From NCBI RefSeq assembly GCF_018362975.1, contig NZ_CP074371.1:2790001-2854000 (forward strand): a DNA stretch of 64,000 nucleotides, written 5' to 3'. Both the position numbers and the translations under genes were made by a program. Positions 18,302 to 26,479 of this stretch are shown piece after piece. This DNA is from Nocardia tengchongensis (GTDB lineage: Bacteria > Actinomycetota > Actinomycetes > Mycobacteriales > Mycobacteriaceae). The notes beneath the pieces are model-generated. The model saw only the letters and a program-made list of their open reading frames with translations. It was not told where the DNA came from and did no database searches. Position 1 is the first letter of the stretch, and each line of letters starts with the position of its first letter.

Positions 18302-20097
18302 GGACACCAGCGCGGGGCCTGTGCCGGGCCCTGCTGGTACTCGGCTGCCTGATCGGCGTGAGCGCCTGTGCGAGCCTGCCGGATTCGTCGGCTCCGCAGG
18401 CGCTGGGCAGCCTGGACCATCAGCCCACCAGCACCGCGCTCAACCCGCCGGTCGCCGGACGGGAACCCGAGCAGCTGCTGCTGGACTTCCTGCAGGCCAC
18501 CGCCGACCCCGCCAACCGGCACCAGCTGGCCCGCCAATTCCTCTCGCCCGCCGCCAATGTGCAGTGGGACGACGGGGCCGGCACCACCGTCGTCGACTCG
18601 CAGCCCAACACCCTGCGGGAATCCCGCACCGGTGACTCGGCGACCTATGTGATCCGGGCGCGCAGGATCGGCGAGCTGGCCTCCGACGGCTCCTACCGGG
18701 CCTCCGACGGCACCCTGGAAACCAAGATCGACCTGGAGAAGATCGGCGGCGAGTGGCGGATCAAGGATCTGCCGTCCGGCGTCATCGTCGAGCAGGCCGC
18801 GTTCGCCAAGTTCTACCACCGGTATTCGCTGTTCTTCCCGAATCCGGCGGGCGTCGGCATGGTGCCCGACCTGCGCTGGATCGCGGCCCGCAAGGACCAG
18901 TTGGCGCACCGGCTGCTCAGCCTGCTGAGCGAGGGCCCGCAGGCCGCGCTCGCCCCGGCCGTGCACAACCCCATGGGCGCGCCGGTGGCGCTGCGCGGAC
19001 CGGTCACCAAGGCCAATGGCGATCCGGACAATGTCGGTGTGGGCGGCGGCGGCGTGGCGGTCGACTTCTCCGGTGCGGCCGGGCTCGATCCGGCCGCGCG
19101 CGACCTGCTGGCCACCCAGGTCGTGCTCACCCTCGGCGGCGCCGACGTGCTCGGCCCGTACCAGATCAACGCCGACGGCAAACCGCTCAACGAGAAGTTC
19201 GCCGCCGGCTGGCAGCGCGCCGACGTGGAGGCCCGCAGCCCGGATGTCATCGCCCGCAACCGAACCGGACTGCACGCCGTCCGTGACGGTTCGCTGGTGG
19301 CGGTCAACGGCAGCGGCATCACGCCCGCGCCCGGCTTCTTCGGCAGCACCCACGCCCTGCAATCGGTGGGACTGTCCCCGGACGGCACCCTGGTCGCCGC
19401 CGTCGCCCGCTCCGGCCGCCCGGACCCCGAACCCGAACGCACCCTGATCATCGGCACCTACGACGGGCAGGGCTTCCCGGTCGCCACCGGCGGCACCTTC
19501 ACCCGGCCCACCTGGCCCGCCGACGGCAGTTCGGCCTGGTCGGTGGTGGACGGGGACCGGGTGATCCGGGCCGTGCACGACCGCGCCAACGGCAATGTCT
19601 CGGTCCAGGACGTCGACATCTCGGATCTGATCGCGGCCGCGATCAACGCGAACTCGCCGCGCACGCCCATCACCGAACTGCGCATCTCGCCGACCGGGGC
19701 GCGGGCGGCGATCATCGCCAACGGCAAGGTGTACGTCGCCGTGGTGGTGCCGCAGCCGAACGGGAAGTTCGCGCTGTCCTCGCCGCTGCCGCTGGCCATC
19801 GGACTGAGCACGCCCGCGGTGTCGCTGGACTGGCTCACCGACGAGCGGGTCATCGTGGCCCGCGACGGCACCGTGGACCCGGTGGCCGGGGTGCTGGTGG
19901 ACGGCTCGGAATTCCGGCCGCAGTCCTCGCAGAACCTCACCCCGCCGGTGCGGGTGGTGAGCGCCTCGCCCGACCAGGAGTACGTGGCCGACTCGCGCGC
20001 GGTGCTGGAACTGACCCGCAATCCCGAAGGGCGCGAGGACTACTGGCGCGAAGTTCCGGGACTCGGGGCCAACGCGGTGCCGGTGCTGCCGGGCTAG
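18298..20097 (+). CDS. lpqB: Lipoprotein LpqB (MtrAB accessory)
   Basis: A 599-residue lipoprotein. The signal sequence ends in the lipobox GVSAC with the acylated Cys at about residue 24. The N-terminal half contains the GerMN-like domain ([14 protein letters not shown]..., [19 protein letters not shown]) and the C-terminal half the beta-propeller-like LpqB domain ([16 protein letters not shown]). It sits outside the membrane and influences MtrB activity. The ATGA overlap with mtrB fixes the start. The order mtrA-mtrB-lpqB is conserved across mycolic-acid actinobacteria. Confidence 0.95.
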   Translation: MRTPARGLCRALLVLGCLIGVSACASLPDSSAPQALGSLDHQPTSTALNPPVAGREPEQLLLDFLQATADPANRHQLARQFLSPAANVQWDDGAGTTVVDSQPNTLRESRTGDSATYVIRARRIGELASDGSYRASDGTLETKIDLEKIGGEWRIKDLPSGVIVEQAAFAKFYHRYSLFFPNPAGVGMVPDLRWIAARKDQLAHRLLSLLSEGPQAALAPAVHNPMGAPVALRGPVTKANGDPDNVGVGGGGVAVDFSGAAGLDPAARDLLATQVVLTLGGADVLGPYQINADGKPLNEKFAAGWQRADVEARSPDVIARNRTGLHAVRDGSLVAVNGSGITPAPGFFGSTHALQSVGLSPDGTLVAAVARSGRPDPEPERTLIIGTYDGQGFPVATGGTFTRPTWPADGSSAWSVVDGDRVIRAVHDRANGNVSVQDVDISDLIAAAINANSPRTPITELRISPTGARAAIIANGKVYVAVVVPQPNGKFALSSPLPLAIGLSTPAVSLDWLTDERVIVARDGTVDPVAGVLVDGSEFRPQSSQNLTPPVRVVSASPDQEYVADSRAVLELTRNPEGREDYWREVPGLGANAVPVLPG

Positions 20098-20113
20098 GCG
20101 CACACTGAGGGGC

Positions 20114-20758
20114 ATGGGGGAACTGCTGGATCTGATCCTGCCGCGTTCCTGCGGCGGGTGCGGCCGGACCGGGACGGGGTGGTGCGCGGACTGCGCGGAC
20201 GCGCTGTCGGGCCCGCCCATCCGGATCCGCCCGCGCGCCGATCCCGGGGTGCCGTGCTGGGCGCTGGCCGCCTACACGGGCGCGCCGCGGCGGGCCGTGC
20301 TCGCGGTCAAGGAGCAGTGCCGCCGCGACCTGGCGCGACCGCTCGGGGCTGGATTGGCCAGGGGGCTGGATCATTTGCGGGACGCGTCCCGGCCCCTGGT
20401 GCTGATCCCCGCGCCCAGTCGCGGGGCCGCGGCCCGGCGGCGCGGCGGCGACCCGGTGGTGCGTACCGCGCACATCGCGGCAGGGTGGCTACCGGGTTGC
20501 CGACTGGTATGCGTGTTACGCATGGGTCCCGGTGTACGGGATTCGGTCGGCCTCGGGCACCGCGATCGCCAGCACAATCTGCACGGTCGGATCCGGGTGG
20601 CCACCACCCGGCCGCCGAGTGCCCTGTTTCCGGCAAATGTCGAGGTAGTGGTCATCGATGACGTGCTGACCACCGGTGCCACGGTGTCCGAATCGGTGCG
20701 GGCGCTGAGTGCCGCGCGGATCGCCGTGCGTGCCGTGCTGGTTACCTGCGCTGCTTGA
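20114..20758 (+). CDS. ComF family phosphoribosyltransferase-like protein
   Basis: A 214-residue ComFC-type protein. The N-terminus has a zinc ribbon (CGGCGRTGTGWCADC, residues ~13-27), and the C-terminal half is a type I phosphoribosyltransferase fold with the PRPP loop VVVIDDVLTTGATVSES. In naturally competent bacteria ComFC is needed for uptake of transforming DNA; in actinobacteria its role is unclear. It follows lpqB after 16 bp, as in Mtb Rv3242c. Confidence 0.9.
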   Translation: MGELLDLILPRSCGGCGRTGTGWCADCADALSGPPIRIRPRADPGVPCWALAAYTGAPRRAVLAVKEQCRRDLARPLGAGLARGLDHLRDASRPLVLIPAPSRGAAARRRGGDPVVRTAHIAAGWLPGCRLVCVLRMGPGVRDSVGLGHRDRQHNLHGRIRVATTRPPSALFPANVEVVVIDDVLTTGATVSESVRALSAARIAVRAVLVTCAA

Positions 20759-20943
20759 TTCTCCGAAATTTGCGTGAACACTGGCGGACAGGTCGCTGGC
20801 GCACTAGGTTGGCGATCAGACACCCGAACCGCAAGTTTGGAGGTGGCGCCTCGGACATATGTGCCGATGCGAGATTCATCGGTCGGCACACGTTTCAATC
20901 CCGCCGCACGAGCGGCTTGTGCGGCCAGATCCGGGAGGTACGC

Positions 20944-21660
20944 GTGACGACTTCTTCACGACTCTCAGCGAAGAACGCAGGCACCTCGGTGCTGCTCGAT
21001 GACGAGGTCATCGACGACTCATCCAGTCGGGCCACCACGGCAGACATCGTGGTGAAGGGCAGGACCCTGGGGGAGGGCGGAGTGCCCGACCATTTTCGAA
21101 TTCACGTGGCGGACAAGCTCTCTCGCTTGGAGCGCTTCGACCCCACCATTTACCTCTTCGACGTGGAGCTCACCCACGAACGCAACCGTCGTCAACGCAA
21201 GAACTGCCAGCGAATAGAGATCACCGCCCGCGGTAAGGGTCCGGTCGTCCGGGCCGAGGCCTGCGCCGACAGCTTCTACGCCGCCCTGGAAGGCGCGGTC
21301 GAGAAGCTCGAGAGCCGGTTGCGCCGGCTCAAGGATCGCCGCCGCGTGCATCACGGGGACAAGACGCCGATCTCGGTCGCGGAGGCGACCGCCGGTCTCG
21401 TCGATGAAACGCTGTTCTCCGCCAACGGAGCCGAGAGCGCCCATGACCATTCGGCCGCCGCGATGGACGAATCCGCCGGTCCCGGGCATGTCGTGCGCAC
21501 CAAGCAGCACCCCGCGATACCGATGACGGTCGATGACGCCCTCTATCAGATGGAGCTCGTCGGCCACGATTTCTTCCTGTTCCAGGACAAGGAGACCGAC
21601 CGACCGTCGGTCGTCTACCGCCGTCACGCCTTCGACTACGGGCTCATCAGGCTCGCTTAG
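20944..21660 (+). CDS. hpf: Long-form ribosome hibernation promoting factor
   Basis: A 238-residue HPF. The N-terminal domain (~33-135) has the S30AE fold signatures (HVADKLSRLERFDPTIYLFDVELTHERN) and the C-terminal dimerisation domain (~180-238) reads HPAIPMTVDDALYQMELVGHDFFLFQDKET. Long HPF pairs 70S ribosomes into inactive 100S dimers or stabilises dormant ribosomes. GTG 20944 has GGGAGG 6 nt upstream; the frame to 20755 would overlap the comF end. The 186-bp gap from comF suggests its own stress-regulated promoter. Counterpart of Rv3241c. Confidence 0.94.
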   Translation: MTTSSRLSAKNAGTSVLLDDEVIDDSSSRATTADIVVKGRTLGEGGVPDHFRIHVADKLSRLERFDPTIYLFDVELTHERNRRQRKNCQRIEITARGKGPVVRAEACADSFYAALEGAVEKLESRLRRLKDRRRVHHGDKTPISVAEATAGLVDETLFSANGAESAHDHSAAAMDESAGPGHVVRTKQHPAIPMTVDDALYQMELVGHDFFLFQDKETDRPSVVYRRHAFDYGLIRLA

Positions 21661-21769
21661 CCGCAGCTTCAGGGACATCAACCTTCGACCGGGGTCACGG
21701 GACAGGCCCCGGTCGCCTGTTGTCCAGGGCACTCTTGCTGTTACGGCGTGTATCAGTTAAAACTGTGCC

Positions 21770-23062
21770 ATGGCTACCAAAGGCGCTCGCCGTGCTGTCA
21801 TCGTCGCCGGGGCGCGGACCCCGTTCGTGCGGGCCTTCACCGATTTCACGCGGATGGACTCCATCGACCTCGCCGACACCGCGGTGCGCGGGCTGCTGGA
21901 ACGCACCGGACTGCCCAAGCGGGAGGTCCAGGGCATCGTGTGGGGCGGGGTGATCCTGCCCGGCGCGGCGCCCAACATCGCGCGTGAGATCGCGCTCGAC
22001 CTCGAACTGGACCCGGGGTGCGAGGGCTACACCGTGACCCGGGCCTGCGCGTCCGGACTGCAGGCCGTGGTGTCCGCAGCCGCCGCCATCGAGCGCGGCG
22101 AGCACGACATCATGATCGCCGGCGGCAGCGACTCCACCAGCAACGCCGAGGTCAAACTGCCGCAGAAGCTGGTGCACGCGGCCGCGCCGCTGGCACTGGG
22201 CAAGCCCAAGGCCAAGGACTACCTCACGGCCGCAACCCAATTGGCCCCGTTCTACGACCTGATGCCGCGCCGCCCGCAGATTGCCGAACGCACCACTGGC
22301 GAGGTGATGGGCGAATCCGCCGAGAAGATGGCGCGCATCCACGGCGTCTCGCGCGGCGCGCAGGACCACTTCGCCGCCACCTCCCACCACCGGGCCGCCG
22401 CCGCCATCGAATCCGGCCGCTTCGACCGCGAGGTGCTGTCCGTCCGCACCCCCGACGGCACCGCGGTGTCCCGCGACGGGCTCGTGCGCCGCGACACCAG
22501 CCTGGCCAAACTCGCCAAGCTGGCACCGGTTTTCGCCGAGAACGGCACCGTCACCGCCGGCAACTCCAGCCCGCTCACCGACGGCGCGTCCGCGGTGCTG
22601 CTGATGAGCGAGGAGAAGGCCCGCGCCCTCGGTTTCCAGCCGCTGGCCGCCTTCCGCTCCTGGAGCTTCGTCAGCGTCGACCCGCGCGACCAGGTCCTCA
22701 TCGGCCCCGCCATCTCCATGCCGCGCGCCCTCGAGCAGGCCGGAATGTCCTTGGCCGACATCGATTTCGTCGATATCCACGAGGCCTTCGCCGCCCAGAC
22801 CCTCTCCGTCGTCGCCGCCCTGGCCAGCGACGAATGGGCCAAGACCCGCCTCGACCGCGACACCGCCGTCGGCGAGATCGACCCGGCCAGGCTCAATGTC
22901 CACGGCGGCTCGGTCTCCCTTGGCCACCCCTTCGGAGCCACCGGCGCGCGCATGGTCACCACCATGGCCAACGAACTCGCGCTCACCGGCAAGTCCACCG
23001 CCCTGCTCGGTATCTGCGCGGCGGGCGGCATCGGGGCCTCGGCGGTGCTCGAAGCCGTCTGA
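21770..23062 (+). CDS. Acetyl-CoA acyltransferase (thiolase, FadI-like)
   Basis: A 430-residue thiolase. The acyl-accepting Cys is C93 in TRACASGLQ; DIHEAFAAQ and GHPFGATGARM supply the catalytic His residues, and CAAGGIGAS near the C-terminus has the second Cys. Length and the insertion around residues 145-180 place it with the longer FadI group (beta-subunit of trifunctional fatty acid oxidation) rather than biosynthetic AtoB. It cleaves 3-ketoacyl-CoA. No partner FadJ/FadB lies nearby in the window. Confidence 0.9.
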   Translation: MATKGARRAVIVAGARTPFVRAFTDFTRMDSIDLADTAVRGLLERTGLPKREVQGIVWGGVILPGAAPNIAREIALDLELDPGCEGYTVTRACASGLQAVVSAAAAIERGEHDIMIAGGSDSTSNAEVKLPQKLVHAAAPLALGKPKAKDYLTAATQLAPFYDLMPRRPQIAERTTGEVMGESAEKMARIHGVSRGAQDHFAATSHHRAAAAIESGRFDREVLSVRTPDGTAVSRDGLVRRDTSLAKLAKLAPVFAENGTVTAGNSSPLTDGASAVLLMSEEKARALGFQPLAAFRSWSFVSVDPRDQVLIGPAISMPRALEQAGMSLADIDFVDIHEAFAAQTLSVVAALASDEWAKTRLDRDTAVGEIDPARLNVHGGSVSLGHPFGATGARMVTTMANELALTGKSTALLGICAAGGIGASAVLEAV

Positions 23063-23120
23063 CCCGCCGAGCGACGCGAAAGGATTGCGGCCCGCAACAT
23101 CCCGGGCACACAATTTCGGT

Positions 23121-23429
23121 GTGGGTTTCCGGGAATGGAAGCAGACGGTCTCGCACGGCGACAGCGATCGCGCCATCGCCGCGCGCATGGGCACCAACCA
23201 GATGCGGGTGTCCCGGCATCTGGGCGGTGACTCGCCGGTCGCGGAAACCGTCATCGCCTTCAGCCGCACCTATCGGGTGAGTCCGATCGAAGGTCTCATC
23301 GCGGCCGGGTTCCTCACCCGTGACGACGTCGTGCGCGCCTCGCTGCAGGAGGCGCTGCGCGAGGCCACCGGCGCGGAACTGGCCGCCGAGGTGGCTCGCC
23401 GGCTGGCCGGTCCCGAGTACTTCGAGTGA
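23121..23429 (+). CDS. Small helix-turn-helix protein
   Basis: A 102-residue protein starting at GTG 23121. Residues ~8-55 (VSHGDSDRAIAARMGTNQMRVSRHL) read as an XRE/Cro-like helix-turn-helix, followed by a helical region (PIEGLIAAGFLTRDDVV) found in small actinobacterial phage-repressor-like proteins. It is probably a DNA-binding regulator with unknown targets. The start is uncertain: no clear Shine-Dalgarno precedes it and the frame stays open upstream. Confidence 0.6.
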   Translation: MGFREWKQTVSHGDSDRAIAARMGTNQMRVSRHLGGDSPVAETVIAFSRTYRVSPIEGLIAAGFLTRDDVVRASLQEALREATGAELAAEVARRLAGPEYFE

Positions 23430-23464
23430 ACGGCGAGAACGTGGTCGCGGCTACTGGCCTATCG

Positions 23465-23495
23465 CTGTGCACCGTTGGTCACATGTGATGCACAG
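23465..23495. promoter_or_regulatory. Nested palindrome upstream of the glycine-zipper gene
   Basis: An inner perfect 10-mer TCACATGTGA (23479-23488) is enclosed by CTGTGCA (23465-23471) and TGCACAG (23489-23495). It lies 217-247 bp before the gene at 23712, in a gap of 282 bp with nothing else recognised. It may be an operator or a small hairpin. Confidence 0.35.
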
Positions 23496-23711
23496 AGCAA
23501 TTGCGCATATTCACATTGCGCTTACCTGGGGAAATGGATTCGCGTGCAGTGGAATTCGTGGCCCGGGTCACGCTGTTTTCTGATTTCGCCCATCTTGGGC
23601 GAACGCCCAGTTACGCCTACCGTCGGTGGTGGATCCGGTGTGCCCGCGATTTCCGCCGGATGCGTATCCGAAACAGCAAGTGATCCACGCATGTGAAAGC
23701 CGGTACTACCG

Positions 23712-24284
23712 ATGTCTGTTCGCAAGATCGTTCTCTCCTCCGTGGTCGCCGTTCCCGTCGCCGCCGCCGTGGCGCTGGCCGGAGCCGGAACCGCTTCCGC
23801 CGAAACCGTTTCCGGCAATCCCGCGCCGGTCGCCACCGCCGACGTCCCGCGCGACCCCACCACCGGCATCCCGGTCGACACCCTGAACCGCATGGGCCAG
23901 AGCGCCGCCGCGGGCGCGGGCATCGGCGCGGTCGCCGGTGGCGTCGCGGGCGGTGTCGCCGGTGGCGTCGTCGGCCTGCCGCTCGGACTGACCGGCGCCG
24001 CCATCGGCGCGGGCATCGGTAGCGGTCTCGGCGGTGGCGGTGGTACCGCCGCCGGTGGTGCCGCGGGCGCCGCAGCGGGTGCGGGCGTGGGCGCGGTGCC
24101 CGGCGCCGCGGCCGGCGCGGCCACCGGTGTGACCGCCGGAACGGTGGTCGGCGGCGTGCTCGGCTTCGCCGCCGGTGAGGCCGTTCCGGTCGCCGTGGGC
24201 GCGGCCGGTGGCGCGCTGATCGGTGCGGGTGCCGGCGCCGGTATCGGCGCGGGCGTCGGTTACGCCACCGCGCCGCAGCACTGA
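23712..24284 (+). CDS. Exported glycine-zipper protein
   Basis: A 190-residue protein with a signal peptide (MSVRKIVLSSVVAVPVAAAV, cleavage near TASAE at ~30). After a short Pro/Asp-rich stretch, residues ~60-185 consist almost only of Gly, Ala and Val in GxxxG-type zipper repeats (AGAGIGAVAGGVAGGVAGGV and similar), with three long hydrophobic blocks. Such segments insert into or line envelope membranes, so a cell-envelope role is likely; no named family is recognised. A strong terminator follows the stop. Confidence 0.75.
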   Translation: MSVRKIVLSSVVAVPVAAAVALAGAGTASAETVSGNPAPVATADVPRDPTTGIPVDTLNRMGQSAAAGAGIGAVAGGVAGGVAGGVVGLPLGLTGAAIGAGIGSGLGGGGGTAAGGAAGAAAGAGVGAVPGAAAGAATGVTAGTVVGGVLGFAAGEAVPVAVGAAGGALIGAGAGAGIGAGVGYATAPQH

Positions 24285-24313
24285 TTCGCCTCGGGCGAAA
24301 CCCCTTTCGACAG

Positions 24314-24347
24314 CGACACCCCCGATCCGCCTGGATCGGGGGTGTCG
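24314..24347. terminator. Bidirectional hairpin terminator
   Basis: A 15-bp stem (24314-24328 with 24333-24347) with a GCCT loop sits between the convergent glycine-zipper and bluB-like genes. Confidence 0.85.
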
Positions 24348-24360
24348 TGTGTTCGGTCGG

Positions 24361-25029
24361 TCAGTCGTCCGAGCGAGGCGTGAACTGCTCCCAGTGGATG
24401 GCCGACTCGAGCGGGCGGCGATTGCGCCAGCCGAAGCGCTCCAGATCCGGGATCTGCTGGAATTCGTGCACCGGGCCGACGCACAGCCAGGCCACCGGCT
24501 TCACGCCCGGCGGCAGGCCGAGCAGGTCGGTCAGGAACGGCTCGTCGTAGAAGCTCACCCAGCCGACGCCCACGCCCTCGGCGGTGGCGGCCAGCCACAG
24601 GTTCTGGATGGCCAGAATGGTGGAGTAGATGCCGGTCTCGGGCACCGTCGCCCGGCCCAGCACGTGGGTGCCGCCGCGAGCCTGATTGTGGGTGACCACG
24701 ATGCCTGTGCCGCTCTCCACAATGCCTTCGATCTTGATCGGATTGAAGGTCTCGGCGCGGTCGGCGGGCAGCGAATCGTTGAACTGCTGCCGCTTCTCGG
24801 CCACGTGGTCGGCGAACTTGCCGAGCGTGGCCGGGTCCCGCAGCACCACGAAGTCCCACGGCATGGAGTTGCCGACGCTCGGGGCGCGATGGGCCGCCTC
24901 CAGAATCCGGAGCAGGGTGGTGTCGTCGACCACCGCACCGGTGAATTCGGCGCGGACGTCACGGCGCAGTTTGATGGCGTCGTAGACGCTCAGACATTCG
25001 AGGGAGCTGATCGGGCCTTCGGAACACAC
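24361..25029 (-). CDS. bluB: BluB-like 5,6-dimethylbenzimidazole synthase / nitroreductase
   Basis: A nitroreductase-fold flavoprotein of the BluB group: KLRRDVRAEF, APSVGNSMPWDFVVLRD and GVGVGWVSFYDEPFL are characteristic. BluB cannibalises FMN with oxygen to make the lower ligand of cobalamin. The GTG at 25029 gives 222 residues, close to the usual ~223; the frame extends to TTG 25071 (236 residues), where GGAGGG is too close to the start codon. No other cobalamin gene is nearby, so assignment rests on sequence alone. Confidence 0.8.
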   Translation of the reverse strand: MCSEGPISSLECLSVYDAIKLRRDVRAEFTGAVVDDTTLLRILEAAHRAPSVGNSMPWDFVVLRDPATLGKFADHVAEKRQQFNDSLPADRAETFNPIKIEGIVESGTGIVVTHNQARGGTHVLGRATVPETGIYSTILAIQNLWLAATAEGVGVGWVSFYDEPFLTDLLGLPPGVKPVAWLCVGPVHEFQQIPDLERFGWRNRRPLESAIHWEQFTPRSDD

Positions 25030-25084
25030 GCGGTCCAGTGAACCAGGCGGGTCGATCGCCGAACCTGGCAACCCTCCACAGCAC

Positions 25085-25119
25085 GAACGCCTCCCGCCGG
25101 GACTCGGCGGGAGGCGTTC
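25085..25119. terminator. Hairpin terminator after the desaturase gene
   Basis: A 15-bp perfect stem (25085-25099 with 25105-25119) with a 5-nt loop, 15 nt below the stop of the minus-strand desaturase. Confidence 0.85.
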
Positions 25120-25133
25120 GCGAATGTCGGTGA

Positions 25134-26384
25134 CTAACCGGCCATGGCCGGTTCGCGCCGGGCCAGCTTGCGCCGGCCCTCACGCAGCGCGGTGCGCAGG
25201 CCGCGGCGGCGGCCGGTCATCGGATCCACCGTGGCCTCGCCGCCGAACATCTTCTCCGACTTGGTTTCCGGAGCGTCGTCGGTGGAGCGGCGCAGGTACT
25301 TGTTGGGCAGCGACAGCTTCATGATGGTGCGCCACGACTTGGCGTACTGCACCGGCAGCGAACCGGTGGTGTACGGCAGGTCGTACTTCTCGCACAGCGC
25401 CCGCACCCGCACCGCGATGTCACGCAGGTGGTTGGACGGGATGTCCGGGTACAGGTGGTGCTCGATCTGGTGCGAGAGATTGCCGGACATGAAGTGCAGG
25501 ACCGGGCCGCCGGAGATGTTGGCCGAACCCAGCATCTGACGCAGGTACCACTCGCCCTGGGTCTCGTTGTCGCAGTCGAACTTGGTGAACTTCTCGGCGC
25601 CGTCGGGGAAGTGGCCGCAGAAGATGACCGCGTTGGTCCACACATTGCGGACCACGTTGGCGGCCAGGTTCGCGGTCAGCGTGCCCAGGAAGGCCGGGCC
25701 GGTGAGCAGCGGGAAGATCAGGTAGTCCTTGGCGGCCTGCTTGCCGATCTTCTTCAGAACGGTCTTGCGGTCCTCCTCGAACTGAATGCGCTCGGGAGAA
25801 TCCGGGGCCCACTTCTTCTTCGCGACCTTGCCCAGTTCCAAATGCTGAATGGCGACGCCGTATTCGAAGAACATCTGCAGCAGCAGGTTGTAGACCGGCT
25901 GTCCGAGATAGAACGGCGACCACCGCTGATCGCGGGTGACGCGCAGCAGGCCGTAGCCGATGTCGTCATCCATGCCCAGCACGTTGGTGTACTTGTGGTG
26001 CAGGAAGTTGTGGGTGATCTTCCAGTGCTCGGACGGGCCGGCGTTGTCCCATTCCCACTTGGTCGAGTGGATTTCCGGATCGTTCATCCAGTCCCACTGC
26101 CCGTGCATCACATTGTGGCCGATCTCCATGTTCTCGATGATCTTGGCGGTACCCAGCAGGGCGACGCCGGCCAGCCACGCGGGCGGGAAGAGACTCGCGA
26201 AAAGCACTGTGCGGCCACTGATTTCGAGGCCGCGCTGGAGACGGATCACATTGCGGATGTAACGGGCATCCTTCGCGCCGAGGGATGATTCGACTTCGCG
26301 GCGGATGGCGTCCAGCTCCGCTCCGATCGCTTCGACATCCTCCGGGGTGAGGTGCGCGTATTCCTTGACATCCGAGATCGCCAT
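25134..26384 (-). CDS. Membrane fatty acid desaturase (DesA3-like), copy 1
   Basis: A 416-residue acyl-CoA desaturase. The three His boxes are intact: GHNVMHGQWDW (~90-100), HNFLHHKYTN (~125-134) and HQIEHHLYPDIPSNH (~305-319). Hydrophobic segments flank them. It resembles Mtb DesA3 (Rv3229c), which makes oleate from stearoyl-CoA with electrons from an NADPH oxidoreductase. Its start codon lies 13 bp from a 15-bp palindrome (26397-26411) that also marks the promoter of the reductase gene. No Shine-Dalgarno is evident before ATG 26384. It is last in the order reductase, copy 2, copy 1, but has its own promoter region. Confidence 0.93.
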   Translation of the reverse strand: MAISDVKEYAHLTPEDVEAIGAELDAIRREVESSLGAKDARYIRNVIRLQRGLEISGRTVLFASLFPPAWLAGVALLGTAKIIENMEIGHNVMHGQWDWMNDPEIHSTKWEWDNAGPSEHWKITHNFLHHKYTNVLGMDDDIGYGLLRVTRDQRWSPFYLGQPVYNLLLQMFFEYGVAIQHLELGKVAKKKWAPDSPERIQFEEDRKTVLKKIGKQAAKDYLIFPLLTGPAFLGTLTANLAANVVRNVWTNAVIFCGHFPDGAEKFTKFDCDNETQGEWYLRQMLGSANISGGPVLHFMSGNLSHQIEHHLYPDIPSNHLRDIAVRVRALCEKYDLPYTTGSLPVQYAKSWRTIMKLSLPNKYLRRSTDDAPETKSEKMFGGEATVDPMTGRRRGLRTALREGRRKLARREPAMAG

Positions 26385-26396
26385 GCTGGTTACAGT

Positions 26397-26411
26397 ACCG
26401 TAGGTTACGGT
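26397..26411. promoter_or_regulatory. Operator-like palindrome before desaturase copy 1
   Basis: ACCGTA-GGT-TACGGT is a perfect 6-3-6 inverted repeat. GGTT half-sites flank it at exact 15-bp spacing on both sides (around 26388 and 26418). The core CGTA-GGT-TACG recurs before the reductase gene (29366-29376). A TetR-type acyl-responsive repressor is the most likely binder; this is inference. Confidence 0.6.
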
Positions 26412-26479
26412 CCCGTAGGTTGGCTTGGATTGAATCGCTAACGTGTCGAATACCGCATTGTTATCGCGACTGTACTCTG

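Noticed and set aside
16771..20220. Minus-strand 1149-codon frame across mtrB-lpqB
   Set aside because: Runs antisense through two clearly conserved genes; no motif.
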